A DNA stretch of 49,662 nucleotides from Paraglaciecola sp. (GTDB lineage: Bacteria > Pseudomonadota > Gammaproteobacteria > Enterobacterales > Alteromonadaceae), in the NCBI GenBank assembly GCA_009993955.1, contig JAACSL010000028.1, positions 1-49,662 on the forward strand. The letters run 5' to 3'. This document shows positions 9,393-18,800 of this stretch, one piece after another. The notes beneath the pieces are model-generated. The model saw nothing but the letters and a program-made list of their open reading frames with translations. It was not told the origin of the DNA and did no database searches. Every line of letters starts with the position of its first letter. Within the stretch, counting starts at the first letter, position 1. Both the position numbers and the translations under genes were made by a program.

Positions 9393-9813
9393 TATTGCCT
9401 ATCGCCCGCAAGTCAAAGCCCCGATGCAAACGACAGCCGAGACCATGATTACTCGTATAATGGGCGTGAGTGGCGATGCACGGGGCAAACCAGGTAAACG
9501 TCAGATAACCGTTTTAAGTGTAGAGCAGTGGCAGCAAGCCTGTGCCGAGTTAAACATGGAACTCCCTTGGACAATACGCAGAGCCAACCTCTTGGTACAG
9601 GGCATGGTTTTTGGTCCGGAATCAGTGGGCAAACAGATAAAAATTGGTCAGGTAATTTTACTGGTGACGGGTGAAACCGATCCTTGCCACAAAATGGATG
9701 CGCAACAAGCAGGACTTAGACAAGCACTAACCCCGCATTGGCGAGGCGGTGTGTGTTGCACCGTGCTTGCTGATGGTCGGGTTTGTCGGGGTGATGCAGT
9801 GCAAGTCTACTAG
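9379..9813 (+). CDS. MOSC domain-containing protein
   Basis: A 144-residue stand-alone MOSC (Moco sulfurase C-terminal) domain. The conserved cysteine lies in VTGETDPCHKMDAQQAGL, and the body GMVFGPESVGKQIKIGQVIL fits the domain core. MOSC proteins carry sulfur or bind molybdenum cofactor; the stand-alone YiiM/MOSC type acts in reductase systems. It overlaps the MATE gene by 14 bases and shares an operon with moeA, which supports a role in cofactor maturation. The exact reaction is not predictable. Confidence 0.88.
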   Translation: MQLIDIAYRPQVKAPMQTTAETMITRIMGVSGDARGKPGKRQITVLSVEQWQQACAELNMELPWTIRRANLLVQGMVFGPESVGKQIKIGQVILLVTGETDPCHKMDAQQAGLRQALTPHWRGGVCCTVLADGRVCRGDAVQVY

Positions 9814-10259
9814 TCGCTAGTATCCACCGCGCTTGACCCAGCTCCTTGGCTGATAATCGATAAAAAATCGCTGTTATGCCGATTTCGCATATTTGGGTGC
9901 ATCGCATACTTGTACTCAAGAGAATCCAAGTTATACGAGCAAGTTAGCTATTAAGCGGAGTAATCGACGCCATCACCAACACAACTGATGTTGCCCATTC
10001 GAGCATGGAACAGCGCTGGTATTACGCACAAAAAATGAAAGTACCGTGAAAAAATTACAAACCGAGTGGAATTTATTGCAGCTCTCAAAAATTTGCAAAA
10101 TGAAGAATGTATCACTAATCAGCACGTAGCGCCCATTGAGCCTGCGTGTTGCGGATAATATTGCGGTTGGTCTACTTGTTGCTAAGCTCTTGTATCTGCA
10201 AAAAAGCATCATCAAGCAAAAAGCTCGTTGAGTATCACCACAAAAGAGGAAAGGTCAAA
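9814..10259. other. 446-bp intergenic region, possibly with decayed coding sequence
   Basis: No intact gene is visible. Two short unrelated frames (about 9957-10049 and 10129-10230, plus strand) read like protein fragments but lack starts and continuity, so they may be remnants or chance. A good Shine-Dalgarno (AGAGGAAAGG) at about 10245-10254 belongs to the next gene. Confidence 0.35.
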
Positions 10260-10631
10260 ATGACAAAACCATTAAAAACTATCTTTGCTGCGTCGTTATT
10301 AATCATAGGTTTAGGTCAAGCCACGGCGGGGGTTTATACTTCAGAACAGGCTATGGCAAGTCAACAACTGCAATACAATAAACAACAGGTGTTGGATTTA
10401 GTTGACCGCGTGGATGTGCAACAGAAACTGACCGATTTGGGTGTGAGTGCTGACGATGCTCGTTTGCGCGTAGAAAGCATGACCAATGCAGAATTGCTCG
10501 CCTTTAATCAACAAATGAACGAAACACCGGCTGGCGGAATCATTGGCACAATTGTGACGGTGATGGTGGTGGTGGCGGTACTGGATCTTATGGGCATTAC
10601 CGACGTTTATCCTTTCATTCGCCCCATCTAA
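10260..10631 (+). CDS. PA2779 family protein
   Basis: The 123-residue product starts at the ATG at 10260, which has a strong upstream Shine-Dalgarno and begins a signal peptide (MTKPLKTIFAASLLIIGLGQ). The middle is helical (QVLDLVDRVDVQQKLTDLGV). The C-terminus is a glycine-led hydrophobic helix ending in a short tail (GGIIGTIVTVMVVVAVLDLM then GITDVYPFIRPI), the hallmark of the PA2779 family. It is followed after a few bases by the PA2778-type peptidase, its constant partner in other genomes. The role is unknown; an envelope location is likely. Confidence 0.85.
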   Translation: MTKPLKTIFAASLLIIGLGQATAGVYTSEQAMASQQLQYNKQQVLDLVDRVDVQQKLTDLGVSADDARLRVESMTNAELLAFNQQMNETPAGGIIGTIVTVMVVVAVLDLMGITDVYPFIRPI

Positions 10632-10639
10632 GGTTGTTT

Positions 10640-11605
10640 GTGCAGTGTATTCGTCTGATCGCTGGCCTGATGGCCAGCGTGTTTTTTTTAACCAGTTGTC
10701 AAACGCCTCCACAGACTAGCGCCTTATTGCTCGACCCGCCCAATATCGCCAAGCAACATGCAATTAAAAATGTGCCTTTTTATGCGCAACAAGCATTTTA
10801 TTGTGGTCCCACAACCTTAGCCGAAGTGGCAAATTTCAACGGAGTAGCCAGCACCCCCAATGCCATTGCGCCACTGACCTTTGTTCCCGGTTTAGAAGGG
10901 AGTCTGCAGGTTGAGATGTTGGCGGCAACCCGGACACTAGGCATGGTGGCTTATTCTCAACGAGGTTCAATGGCGCTGCTGCTGCGCTTACTTGCCGACA
11001 ATATCCCCGTCATTGTGCTGCAAAATAACGCCATCGCTTTGCTACCTCAGTGGCACTATGCGGTAATCACCGGTTACGACTTAGATGCGCAAGAGGTGAT
11101 CATGCATAGCGTTATTACCGAAGACCACCGCCTGAACTTTTCGACTTTCGAGCGGACGTGGCAAAGGGGGAATTTTTGGATGTTAGCCATGTTACCTGCC
11201 GACAAAACCAGTGGATCACTTGAGCCATTTACCTACCTTAAAGCCTGTCAAGATCTACTCGACACAGGCCACGAAAGAACGGGACTAGAGGCACTGCATA
11301 GCGCTATCAGACAATGGCCAGATTATTGGTTGGGTTATTTCCTGTTGGGCAATCATTATTTACCTAGCGCTCCACAAAAGGCGGTAGAAGTCTACCGTGA
11401 AGGCTATTCAAGCGCGAAAAATGAAGCACTATATTTAAACAATTACGCCTACGCCCTCGGTGAACTGCATTGTTATACCAAGGCTGAAGCGATTATTTTA
11501 GAAGGCTTAGTGTTAAGCCCCGATGACGCCACTCTGCAAGACACGCAACAGCAACTGCTGCAAGCTAGCAAAAATAACCCCGACAAACACTGTGGTATGT
11601 TGTAA
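10640..11605 (+). CDS. PA2778 family cysteine peptidase, lipoprotein with TPRs
   Basis: A 321-residue protein started at the GTG at 10640, which has AAGG six bases upstream; a TTG two codons earlier is the alternative. The N-terminus is a lipoprotein signal (lipobox FLTSC, Cys 20). A C39-like papain-fold domain follows: YAQQAFYCGPTTLAEVANFN holds the nucleophile Cys 55, and QWHYAVITGYD holds the His. The C-terminal half (about 195-310) is TPR-like (LGYFLLGNHYL, EALYLNNYAYALGEL). C39 relatives cleave double-glycine leaders, but no ABC exporter is nearby and substrates of this family are unknown. The signal-peptide codons contain a terminator-like hairpin. Confidence 0.85.
   Translation: MQCIRLIAGLMASVFFLTSCQTPPQTSALLLDPPNIAKQHAIKNVPFYAQQAFYCGPTTLAEVANFNGVASTPNAIAPLTFVPGLEGSLQVEMLAATRTLGMVAYSQRGSMALLLRLLADNIPVIVLQNNAIALLPQWHYAVITGYDLDAQEVIMHSVITEDHRLNFSTFERTWQRGNFWMLAMLPADKTSGSLEPFTYLKACQDLLDTGHERTGLEALHSAIRQWPDYWLGYFLLGNHYLPSAPQKAVEVYREGYSSAKNEALYLNNYAYALGELHCYTKAEAIILEGLVLSPDDATLQDTQQQLLQASKNNPDKHCGML
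10660..10688 (+). terminator. Terminator-like hairpin inside the start of the PA2778-type gene
   Basis: The perfect 8-bp stem CGCTGGCC / GGCCAGCG (10660-10667 and 10672-10679) with a TGAT loop is followed by TG and a run of seven or more T. It has the form of an intrinsic terminator yet lies within the lipoprotein signal codons, where the T-run encodes the Phe-Phe of FFLTSC. It could attenuate transcription between the PA2779 and PA2778 genes unless a ribosome is translating it. Confidence 0.5.
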
Positions 11606-11628
11606 GCACCAGCGTTAACTGAGCCACT

Positions 11629-12657
11629 TTACACGTGTTCCTCTTTGAACCAGTAACGTGTGCGGTTAACAAACCATACCAGCGACAGCATCACAGGCAC
11701 TTCCACCAACACGCCGACAACGGTGGCTAATGCTGCACCAGAATGCAATCCAAACAAGGAAATCGCCACCGCGACGGCTAATTCAAAAAAGTTAGAGGTG
11801 CCAATCATGCAGGCAGGAGCAGCGACCTTATGTGGCAGTTTCATTTGTTTTGCCATGAAATAAGCAAGGGCAAAAATACCATAAGTCTGGATCAGCAAAG
11901 GAATAGCAATCAGCACAATCGCTAGTGGTTTCGCTAAAATTAACTGTGACTGAAAGGCAAAGAGCAAAACGACCGTTGCCAGTAAGCTGATGATTGACCA
12001 AGGTTTCATTGTTGCTAAAAACTGTTGCAATCTTACGTGGTCATTTATCTTGTCTAATTTTTTACGTGTCAGCGCACCAGCAACAAGGGGGATAAGGACA
12101 TATAAAACAACTGACAAAAACAGCGTAGCCCACGGTACTACAATATCCGTGACGCCCAACAACATCCCTGCAATCGGCGCAAAGGCGAAGATCATGATAA
12201 TGTCGTTGATGGATACCTGCACTAGGGTGTAGTTGGCATCACCTTTTGTAAGCTGACTCCAGACAAACACCATAGCGGTACAAGGTGCAACGCCAAGAAG
12301 TATCATACCTGCGATGTATTCAGTTGCCGTTTGTGGGTCAACCCACTCAGCAAACAGTCCTTTAAAAAATAACCAGCCAAGAAACGCCATGGTGAATGGT
12401 TTGATTAACCAATTGATCACCAATGTGAGGGCAAGCCCCTTGGGGTTTTTACCCACATTTTTCAGCGAAGAAAAATCAATCTGTACCATCATGGGATAAA
12501 TCATTAACCAGATCAGCACCGCCATGACTAAATTTACGTGCGCGAATTCAATCTTGGCAATGACAGTAAAGACCTCAGGCACTGCACTGCCAAGCAGGAT
12601 CCCCACCACGATGGCAATAGCCACCCATAGCGATAAATAGCGTTCAAATAAACCCAT
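11629..12657 (-). CDS. acr3: ACR3 family arsenite efflux transporter
   Basis: A 342-residue inner-membrane carrier with about ten hydrophobic segments, opening [21 protein letters not shown]. The segment [19 protein letters not shown] contains the conserved Cys of Acr3 exporters, which extrude As(III). A perfect Shine-Dalgarno (AAGGAGGT) lies just upstream of the ATG at 12657. It is the last gene of arsR-arsC-acr3. A 121-base gap separates it from arsC, in which I see no further gene. Confidence 0.95.
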   Translation of the reverse strand: MGLFERYLSLWVAIAIVVGILLGSAVPEVFTVIAKIEFAHVNLVMAVLIWLMIYPMMVQIDFSSLKNVGKNPKGLALTLVINWLIKPFTMAFLGWLFFKGLFAEWVDPQTATEYIAGMILLGVAPCTAMVFVWSQLTKGDANYTLVQVSINDIIMIFAFAPIAGMLLGVTDIVVPWATLFLSVVLYVLIPLVAGALTRKKLDKINDHVRLQQFLATMKPWSIISLLATVVLLFAFQSQLILAKPLAIVLIAIPLLIQTYGIFALAYFMAKQMKLPHKVAAPACMIGTSNFFELAVAVAISLFGLHSGAALATVVGVLVEVPVMLSLVWFVNRTRYWFKEEHV

Positions 12658-12778
12658 AGTACCTCCTTAAGTTGTACGCTGACTAACACGCTGGTTTAGC
12701 TGCACAGCCTGTATGCTGTGGCATGTATCAAAGGTTGGGATCGCAGAAATTTGCAAGCGTGACGTCCTGACTGATTGT

Positions 12779-13249
12779 TTACTGGGCGCCCAACTTCGCT
12801 AATGCGCATTTAAGATCAGCTGGCGCAAGGTTTTTCTCTGCTATTGGAATTAATTGATTAACCCGCTCGGTAATTTTGGCAATACAAACATGGAAGCCTT
12901 GAGCTATGTCGGCTTCACTGCCTGCAATTTTGGAGGGATCAGCCAACCCCCAATGCACTTTGACAGCATGACCAAACCACACAGGGCAGACTTCTGCGGC
13001 TGCAGAATCACACACGGTGATCACCACATCAGGTTTGAACGCTTCAAACTCATCCCATGACTGACTTTGCAGGCCTTCGACAGGAATGTTGGCTTCTCGC
13101 AGGTACTGAATAGACAGAGGATGTACCCTGCCTGAAGGCTGACTTCCAGCACTTTTAGCGACAATTCGACCGCCAGCCACATGATTTGTGATGGCTTCCG
13201 ATAAGATACTCCTGCAACGATTATGCGTGCAGATATAGAGAATTTTCAT
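12779..13249 (-). CDS. arsC: Arsenate reductase, low-molecular-weight phosphatase type
   Basis: A 156-residue cytosolic enzyme reducing arsenate to arsenite for export. The P-loop CTHNRCRS (CX5R) sits at residues 8-15. The segment WFGHAVKVHWGLADPSKIAG carries the general-acid DP loop, and ITVCDSAA supplies a further conserved Cys. This is the thioredoxin-coupled LMW-PTP type, not the glutaredoxin-dependent R773 type. It follows arsR by 15 bases and precedes acr3. Confidence 0.94.
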   Translation of the reverse strand: MKILYICTHNRCRSILSEAITNHVAGGRIVAKSAGSQPSGRVHPLSIQYLREANIPVEGLQSQSWDEFEAFKPDVVITVCDSAAAEVCPVWFGHAVKVHWGLADPSKIAGSEADIAQGFHVCIAKITERVNQLIPIAEKNLAPADLKCALAKLGAQ

Positions 13250-13264
13250 GTATAGACCATTTGC

Positions 13265-13597
13265 TTAACAAGATGCATCTTGTTGTTTGAAGAGACTCAG
13301 TTTTGTCAACGCATTAGCGATATAAAGAGGATTATTTTCCGCTGTTTGCCTGATTACGGCTCTCGCCCAGTCGGGTAACTGCTCATGGAGCTGGTAATAT
13401 ACCCACTTGCCTCGGCGCTCATCCCGCAAAATATTGGATTTGCGCAGCTCAGCTAAATGACGGGAAACCTTGGGTTGATCAAGCGCAAGGGCAGCCATCA
13501 GATCACACACACACGCTTCTTTGAGTTGATTGATAATCAGCACTGACTTCAGTCTGGTGTCATCAGACATACATTTAAAAAACGCTAGTGGATCCAC
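13265..13597 (-). CDS. arsR: ArsR family arsenic-responsive repressor
   Basis: A winged-helix repressor of about 110 residues. The ELKEACVCDLMAALALDQPKVSRHL-type region (here LKEACVCDLM then ALDQPKVSRHLAELR) has the paired Cys of the CVCDL arsenite site in the recognition-helix region, as in E. coli ArsR. I prefer the GTG at 13597, preceded by GAGGTGG, giving MDPLAFFKCMSDDTRLK; a GTG three codons upstream (13606) is possible. Arsenite binding should release it from the promoter at 13630-13657 and induce arsC and acr3. Confidence 0.92.
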   Translation of the reverse strand: MDPLAFFKCMSDDTRLKSVLIINQLKEACVCDLMAALALDQPKVSRHLAELRKSNILRDERRGKWVYYQLHEQLPDWARAVIRQTAENNPLYIANALTKLSLFKQQDASC

Positions 13598-13629
13598 ATT
13601 TGCCACCTCAGCTTAATCACATGCGGATT

Positions 13630-13657
13630 ATCATACATATGAAATATCACATGTCAA
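13630..13657 (-). promoter_or_regulatory. Sigma-70 promoter of the ars operon with ArsR operator candidate
   Basis: Read on the minus strand, TTGACA (13657-13652) and TATGAT (13635-13630) are separated by 16 bases. The dyad TCATACATATGA (13631-13642) overlaps the -10 and spacer, placed well for ArsR repression. The arsR start lies about 33 bases downstream. Confidence 0.6.
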
Positions 13658-13791
13658 CATCAGCCTCACCGCGCAGCGACACTCGCCAATGATTTGCCAC
13701 CGTATTGATTGTGTGGCACAGACGTAGCAGACAAGAACAAGCCTAGCACAGGCCTTATTTATTGATTGATGTCGGAGGATATTAAGTGAGT

Positions 13792-14718
13792 TTAGTCTTG
13801 GGCGGGCACTAACACCGCAAGTCGTTTTTGTTCGTTTGCAGTAAACAGCGTGGAACGCAGTTGTTGTCTGGCCTCTTTGTCGTGCGCAGGTATTGCCGCC
13901 AACACGCGTTTAAAATCATCTACACGCTCGGCCCATTGCGCGTCTTCTTGTTGCAAGGCAAGTAATCGCTCCGCAGCCTCAGCGCCAAACTGCCCAGCTA
14001 ACTCATTGTAATTCGCCTGACGTTGCAGCAACGAGGAGGCTTTTTGCAGTTGCAAAGTCGGCGCTATCGCTTGCTGAAGCGCTTCTGGCAAGCGTTGCAG
14101 TTGTTCCACTATCAGCGCTGATTTAGCTTGTTCAGATAAGGTAGCGTCTTGACGGATGGCCAATCGTTCAATGGCGTAGTTGTCCCAATCATCGTTAGCA
14201 AAAAATAAGCTGGCGATTTCTTCTGCTGAAAATAAGGTATTGCGCAGATGATTAATGCCTTCTTGACGACGATAAAAGTCATCTGCAGAGTTGATAACAT
14301 CAGTATCAAAGCGCTGCAGTTGGGTTTTATAATCAACATAACGACTAAATAAATGCTGTAAGGCCGGGCAGTATAGCTTGCTTTGGCAATAGGCATTGAA
14401 CTGCGCCCACATCTGCTCTTCGCCTTGCTCGTAAAAGCCTATAAAATAGGCAAATAAATCCTGTATTCCTGCATTGAGCCATGTTTCATCAGCCAGTGTT
14501 GCGTCTACGTCACTATCCATGGTGTGTTCATAAATTACGTCTCCATCAATGGCCGGTGAAATGTCTTCCTCCACTGTGACCAACTCAGACTTTGGCAGGT
14601 TGCCTTCCTCACGAGCTATCGTTGTAGTGTCTGCCTCAAAAGTTGGACGTAGCCACACAACAAGGCTAACAGCCATAAGCACAGCAAGCACTGTCAGCCA
14701 AAAACTACGGTTTAACAT
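13792..14718 (-). CDS. Lipase-specific foldase (lipase chaperone)
   Basis: A 308-residue steric chaperone that folds the secreted lipase in the periplasm. The start at 14718 begins an N-terminal membrane anchor (SFWLTVLAVLMAVSLVVWL). A variable acidic linker follows, then a long alpha-helical domain rich in Q, E, A and L. LFAYFIGFYEQGE corresponds in position to the conserved RxxFDY-type motif of Lif proteins, though in a diverged form. It lies 4 bases after the lipase stop, the standard lipase-foldase operon order. Confidence 0.88.
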   Translation of the reverse strand: MLNRSFWLTVLAVLMAVSLVVWLRPTFEADTTTIAREEGNLPKSELVTVEEDISPAIDGDVIYEHTMDSDVDATLADETWLNAGIQDLFAYFIGFYEQGEEQMWAQFNAYCQSKLYCPALQHLFSRYVDYKTQLQRFDTDVINSADDFYRRQEGINHLRNTLFSAEEIASLFFANDDWDNYAIERLAIRQDATLSEQAKSALIVEQLQRLPEALQQAIAPTLQLQKASSLLQRQANYNELAGQFGAEAAERLLALQQEDAQWAERVDDFKRVLAAIPAHDKEARQQLRSTLFTANEQKRLAVLVPAQD

Positions 14719-14722
14719 CCCA

Positions 14723-15643
14723 TTACAAACCGCGTTGTTGCAGGCGATTTGCATGTTGGCGATACACCGTAACGGGGTCAGTTTCAAACAAGTGACGAAT
14801 GCCAAAGGTATGGTTGACTTCATCAATGTGATTCATGCGGTAGTTGTCTTTTAGTACTTTACCTAGATGGCTGCTACAGGCAGACACTAAGCCGTCATTT
14901 GGTTCGTTAAAAGCGAGACTTGTGGCTAATAGTGGACCATCAAGTGGATCAAGAATATTGGTCCAAGGACTCGCGCCGCTCCACGAATAATACGTCACCC
15001 CATTGTTGGCCACTAAGCTACCACTGCCACAATAACTGCTTGGCACACCTTCAGGATATTTAGCATTAAAGGCTAAGGTTTTTTCGGTAGTGAGGGCTTC
15101 AACGGCAGCCAATGCGTTTTGCCCTAAATTGCCATTGCCCGATACAAAACTTAATACACTAGCTAGGGTGTTAGTGGTAGCGGCCAGCAGGGATTCTGGC
15201 ACACTGCCGCGCGGCAATTTGTTACGCACGATATCTGCCACTCGCGACCCCCAATTTACACCACCAATACTGGTTACTGATGCAACTAGGTCAGGCCTCA
15301 CGGAGGCAACATAACGTGCGGTGGGTGCGCCTTGGCTATGACCAAATAAATTAACTTTTTTGGCCCCACTGATGGCAAGAATTTGACGCACTTGCTGCAA
15401 TAATTGTTCACCGCGGATTTCGGAACTATTCGCTGCCGAGACTGCTACGATGTAGACCTTGGCACCACTACGACTCAAGTTGTAGGGTACTTGATAAAAA
15501 TAATCGATGCCGAATACGTCATCAAACCCGAATAAGCCATGCACCAGTACAATAGGGTATTTAGTTTGGGTATAGCCCGCAGCCTGTGATGAGGACGAAA
15601 AAAGCGTAAAAAATCCGAGCAGCAAAACAAACAAAAACTTCAT
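14723..15643 (-). CDS. Secreted triacylglycerol lipase (family I)
   Basis: A 306-residue alpha/beta hydrolase resembling Pseudomonas LipA. A signal peptide (MKFLFVLLLGFFTLFSSSSQ) ends at AA near residue 22. The oxyanion-hole HGLFG is at 35-39, the nucleophile elbow GHSQG has Ser 103, the Asp is in NDGLVSACSSHLG and the His in NHIDEVNHTFG. Two cysteines (SSYCGSGS and VSACSSH) match the disulfide of this family. It is exported by Sec and, by family precedent, released through type II secretion after folding with the downstream foldase. It is divergent from the protease gene. Confidence 0.94.
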   Translation of the reverse strand: MKFLFVLLLGFFTLFSSSSQAAGYTQTKYPIVLVHGLFGFDDVFGIDYFYQVPYNLSRSGAKVYIVAVSAANSSEIRGEQLLQQVRQILAISGAKKVNLFGHSQGAPTARYVASVRPDLVASVTSIGGVNWGSRVADIVRNKLPRGSVPESLLAATTNTLASVLSFVSGNGNLGQNALAAVEALTTEKTLAFNAKYPEGVPSSYCGSGSLVANNGVTYYSWSGASPWTNILDPLDGPLLATSLAFNEPNDGLVSACSSHLGKVLKDNYRMNHIDEVNHTFGIRHLFETDPVTVYRQHANRLQQRGL

Positions 15644-15840
15644 ATATGTGAACCAATTAGCTAATTAATGTTAACAAAATGTAACAGTTATTTACCTGAG
15701 TTCAATCCAACACACATTTTTGTGATGAATGTCGAGTATAGGCTTAACGTTTGAGTTGCTTTAAGGCTACAAATAATAACAGTTTACAGTTGTGAAGTTG
15801 TTTATAACTATGCATCTTGTATTGATAACCTTGGCTGATT

Positions 15841-18800
15841 ATGAAAAAAATTGCGCTGTTTCTTGGTGTGTTAATGGCTTACTCGGGTATCGTTTTCTCG
15901 CAGCCCGCCTTCATCAAAACGCAGCAGACAAAGCAATTAACGTCCCCTGCCAATTCTAATGTTCTGCGTCAGGGGCAGCCGCGTAAATTACGTTATCAGG
16001 CTGAGGATTTTTGGCTGAATAGCGACCAACGCATGCCCAAACAGCAACTAAGTTTGCAAATTGACGATATCAATTTAGTGTTCAAACGTACACGCTATTT
16101 CACCCAAGCAAATGGCAAACTGCTGTGGCTGGGCAAGCTACAAGGTAAGCAAAGTGGATCGTTGGCCATTGTAGAGCACCATGGCAGTGTCACGGGAACC
16201 TTGTCCTATCAAGGGAAATTATGGCATCTAGTGCATGATCATCAAGGCGAGTTTTGGCTGATAGATCAAGCGGCAACACTGGCGACGATATCTCCAGATG
16301 ATGCAAGTCGTGCGACATGGCCACTTTTGGCAAAAGGCTCGGCGGCTAGCTCAGAACAGAACATTACCACGGTAAAAAAACCACAAGGTTTTAGCGCAAG
16401 CGAACACATTAAGATGTTGGTCTACTACCCCAGCACCGCTACAGAGAGTTTTCCTGATTTACTCAATTTAATCGATATCGAAGTAGCCCAGGCGAATATG
16501 GCATTTGAAAATAATCAGTTGTCCTTGCGTCTATCCGTCACGGCCGTATTGCCCCTAGATATTCGTGATAGTGACGACATTTTGCCTTTAATGCTGCAGC
16601 GAAGCGGGCCTTTTCAAAATATGGAAAGGGTTCGAAACAAGTATCAGGCTGATCTTGTGCACTTTTTTACACCCAATATTATTACCATTGGCGATAATCG
16701 AGCATATTGCGGTTATGCCTACTATGCAGCTTTTCCCGACGGTAGCGTGAGTGCTGCATCGGCAGTAGGGGCCAGTTCACTTAACTGTGCAGGAAGTATG
16801 GTTTTTGCCCATGAAATTGGCCATAACTTGGGGGCTAAACACGATCGTTACCAAGAAAATGGTGGGGATGCTCGGGCGTCCAATTATGGCTATGTGAATT
16901 TAGAAGAAGGCGTCAGAACCATCATGTCCTACCCAGATGCCTGTGGCGCAAACGGCATTGACTGCCAACGACTAGATTATTTTTCTACACCTGATTTGCA
17001 GCCTGATGGTCATGTTATTGGTGTCGCGGAAGGCTCTCCAGATGCAGCTGACAATGCCGCGATGTTTAGGTTGTCAGCCTTGAGTGTCGCAAATTTTTCC
17101 GGCCCAGAGCGCCCCATTGGACTGACGGCAAGTAACGGGCAATTCGCTGATAAAATTGTTGTGGACTGGCAAGCTTATCCGGGTGCCGACGGTTATCAAT
17201 TGACACGATTAACTGCCTTGAATCAAGGCTCTCAGGGTTTTCCCTGTACGTCCGGGTTTATTCCTGAAATTATTACGTTTTTTGTGGAGGGAACCCAGTA
17301 CGTCGATGAAGATGTTGAGCAAGGTAAGCAATACTGTTATTGGCTGGAGGCGGTGAATAATAAACTACTACGTGGCGGTAATACCTCGCCTGGCAGCTTT
17401 GTAGATTCAGGTTACAGCGGTGTGAATCAGGGTGAGCAAATTGGCAAAATGCCTGATGTGCTGATAGACGATAACAGCGCTATTACGACCCTCAACATCC
17501 CAGTGGCTAAGCAGGTAGAGATCGTTTATTCCCTTGATCCACAGATGTCTTCGGTATTGCCAGACATTGACATTTCCCAAGATGAAGCGGGGCAACGTTT
17601 TATCACCATCAACAATACTCAAAGACAAAATGGCAGTGCGCAAATACTTCTTGCAAGCCCCGACCACTCGGAAATTTTCACCATCACCTACACAGGGTTC
17701 GAAGCAGTTTTGCCACAAATTAGTGCCATTGCCGAGCAAAATATTGCGCCTGCTGAGCCACTTGTTGTTGATTTTAACATTACGCCCTACGACAGCCGTT
17801 ATCTCACTCCAGTGCAAATTTATAGCGATAATCATCAAGTGATTGATCCTAAGTTTATCCAGCTTGAAGAAGGCGACGCGGGCAGTTTTCGTTTACGTAT
17901 TGAGCGCAATATCGTAAGCCCAGGTTCAGCCATGCTCACTCTTGTGGTGGGTAATTCGGAGCAAACCGTCAGTCAAAGTTTTGTCGTGAACTATGTACGT
18001 AACCAGTTCACTAAACCGATTGTGCAAAATATTGAATTGAGTGTGCAGCCAGGCAAAAGCCTGCAACGCTTGTTACCTGCCTTTGACGCAGATGACGACC
18101 GCTTGGATTTTGTTATTGTCACTCAACCACAACATGGCAGCTTAAACCTGTTGAAAGGCGGAGAGTTCACTTATCTCGCCAATGAGGATTTTAGCGCTGA
18201 TAGCTTTCAGTTTTACGCGCTTGATGGCTTTGATGGGCAAACAGAAGTAGCCACGGTGTCCCTCGTTAAACCCAACAATAGTTTGCTGGCGCCGCAGCAG
18301 AACATTGTGGCAGCAAGTGGCAATGTGATGTTGCTGACTCACGCTGGTGATGTATGGAGCTGGGGCAAAAATGAAGTGAATACAGCAGGGATGGGACGAA
18401 TGGGCCAGGCAGACAATATTCCGGTGAAAACTAACTTGTCTGCGATTGCCCAACTCGTGCCCGGGGAGCTGAGTTATTACATTAAACAAGACGGCACGTT
18501 ATGGTTTATGGGGCAAACCTATGCCGAGCAGGGCCCCATTTATGTTGACGAACTAACCCAAGTGGGCACTGAAAATGATTGGGTAGACATGGCCTGTGTT
18601 GCCAATCAATGTATGTTACTCAAACAAGATGGCAGTGCGTGGCACATGGAAAGGTTTGCTGGTGAAGATGTGCGAGATGAAATACAGCATTATTTCATCC
18701 AACATAACCCCTTATATCACTGGCAGACCATTCATCTAACTAGCCAAGGTGGCGTATTGCAAAACGATGCTCACCAGCTCTGGTCGTGGGCCAATGCAGA

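Noticed and set aside
9957-10230. Fragments reading like protein (VIDAITNTTDVAHSSMEQRW and RVADNIAVGLLVAKLL)
   Set aside because: They are short, in different frames and lack starts; I could not link them to any family, so a decayed gene is only a possibility.
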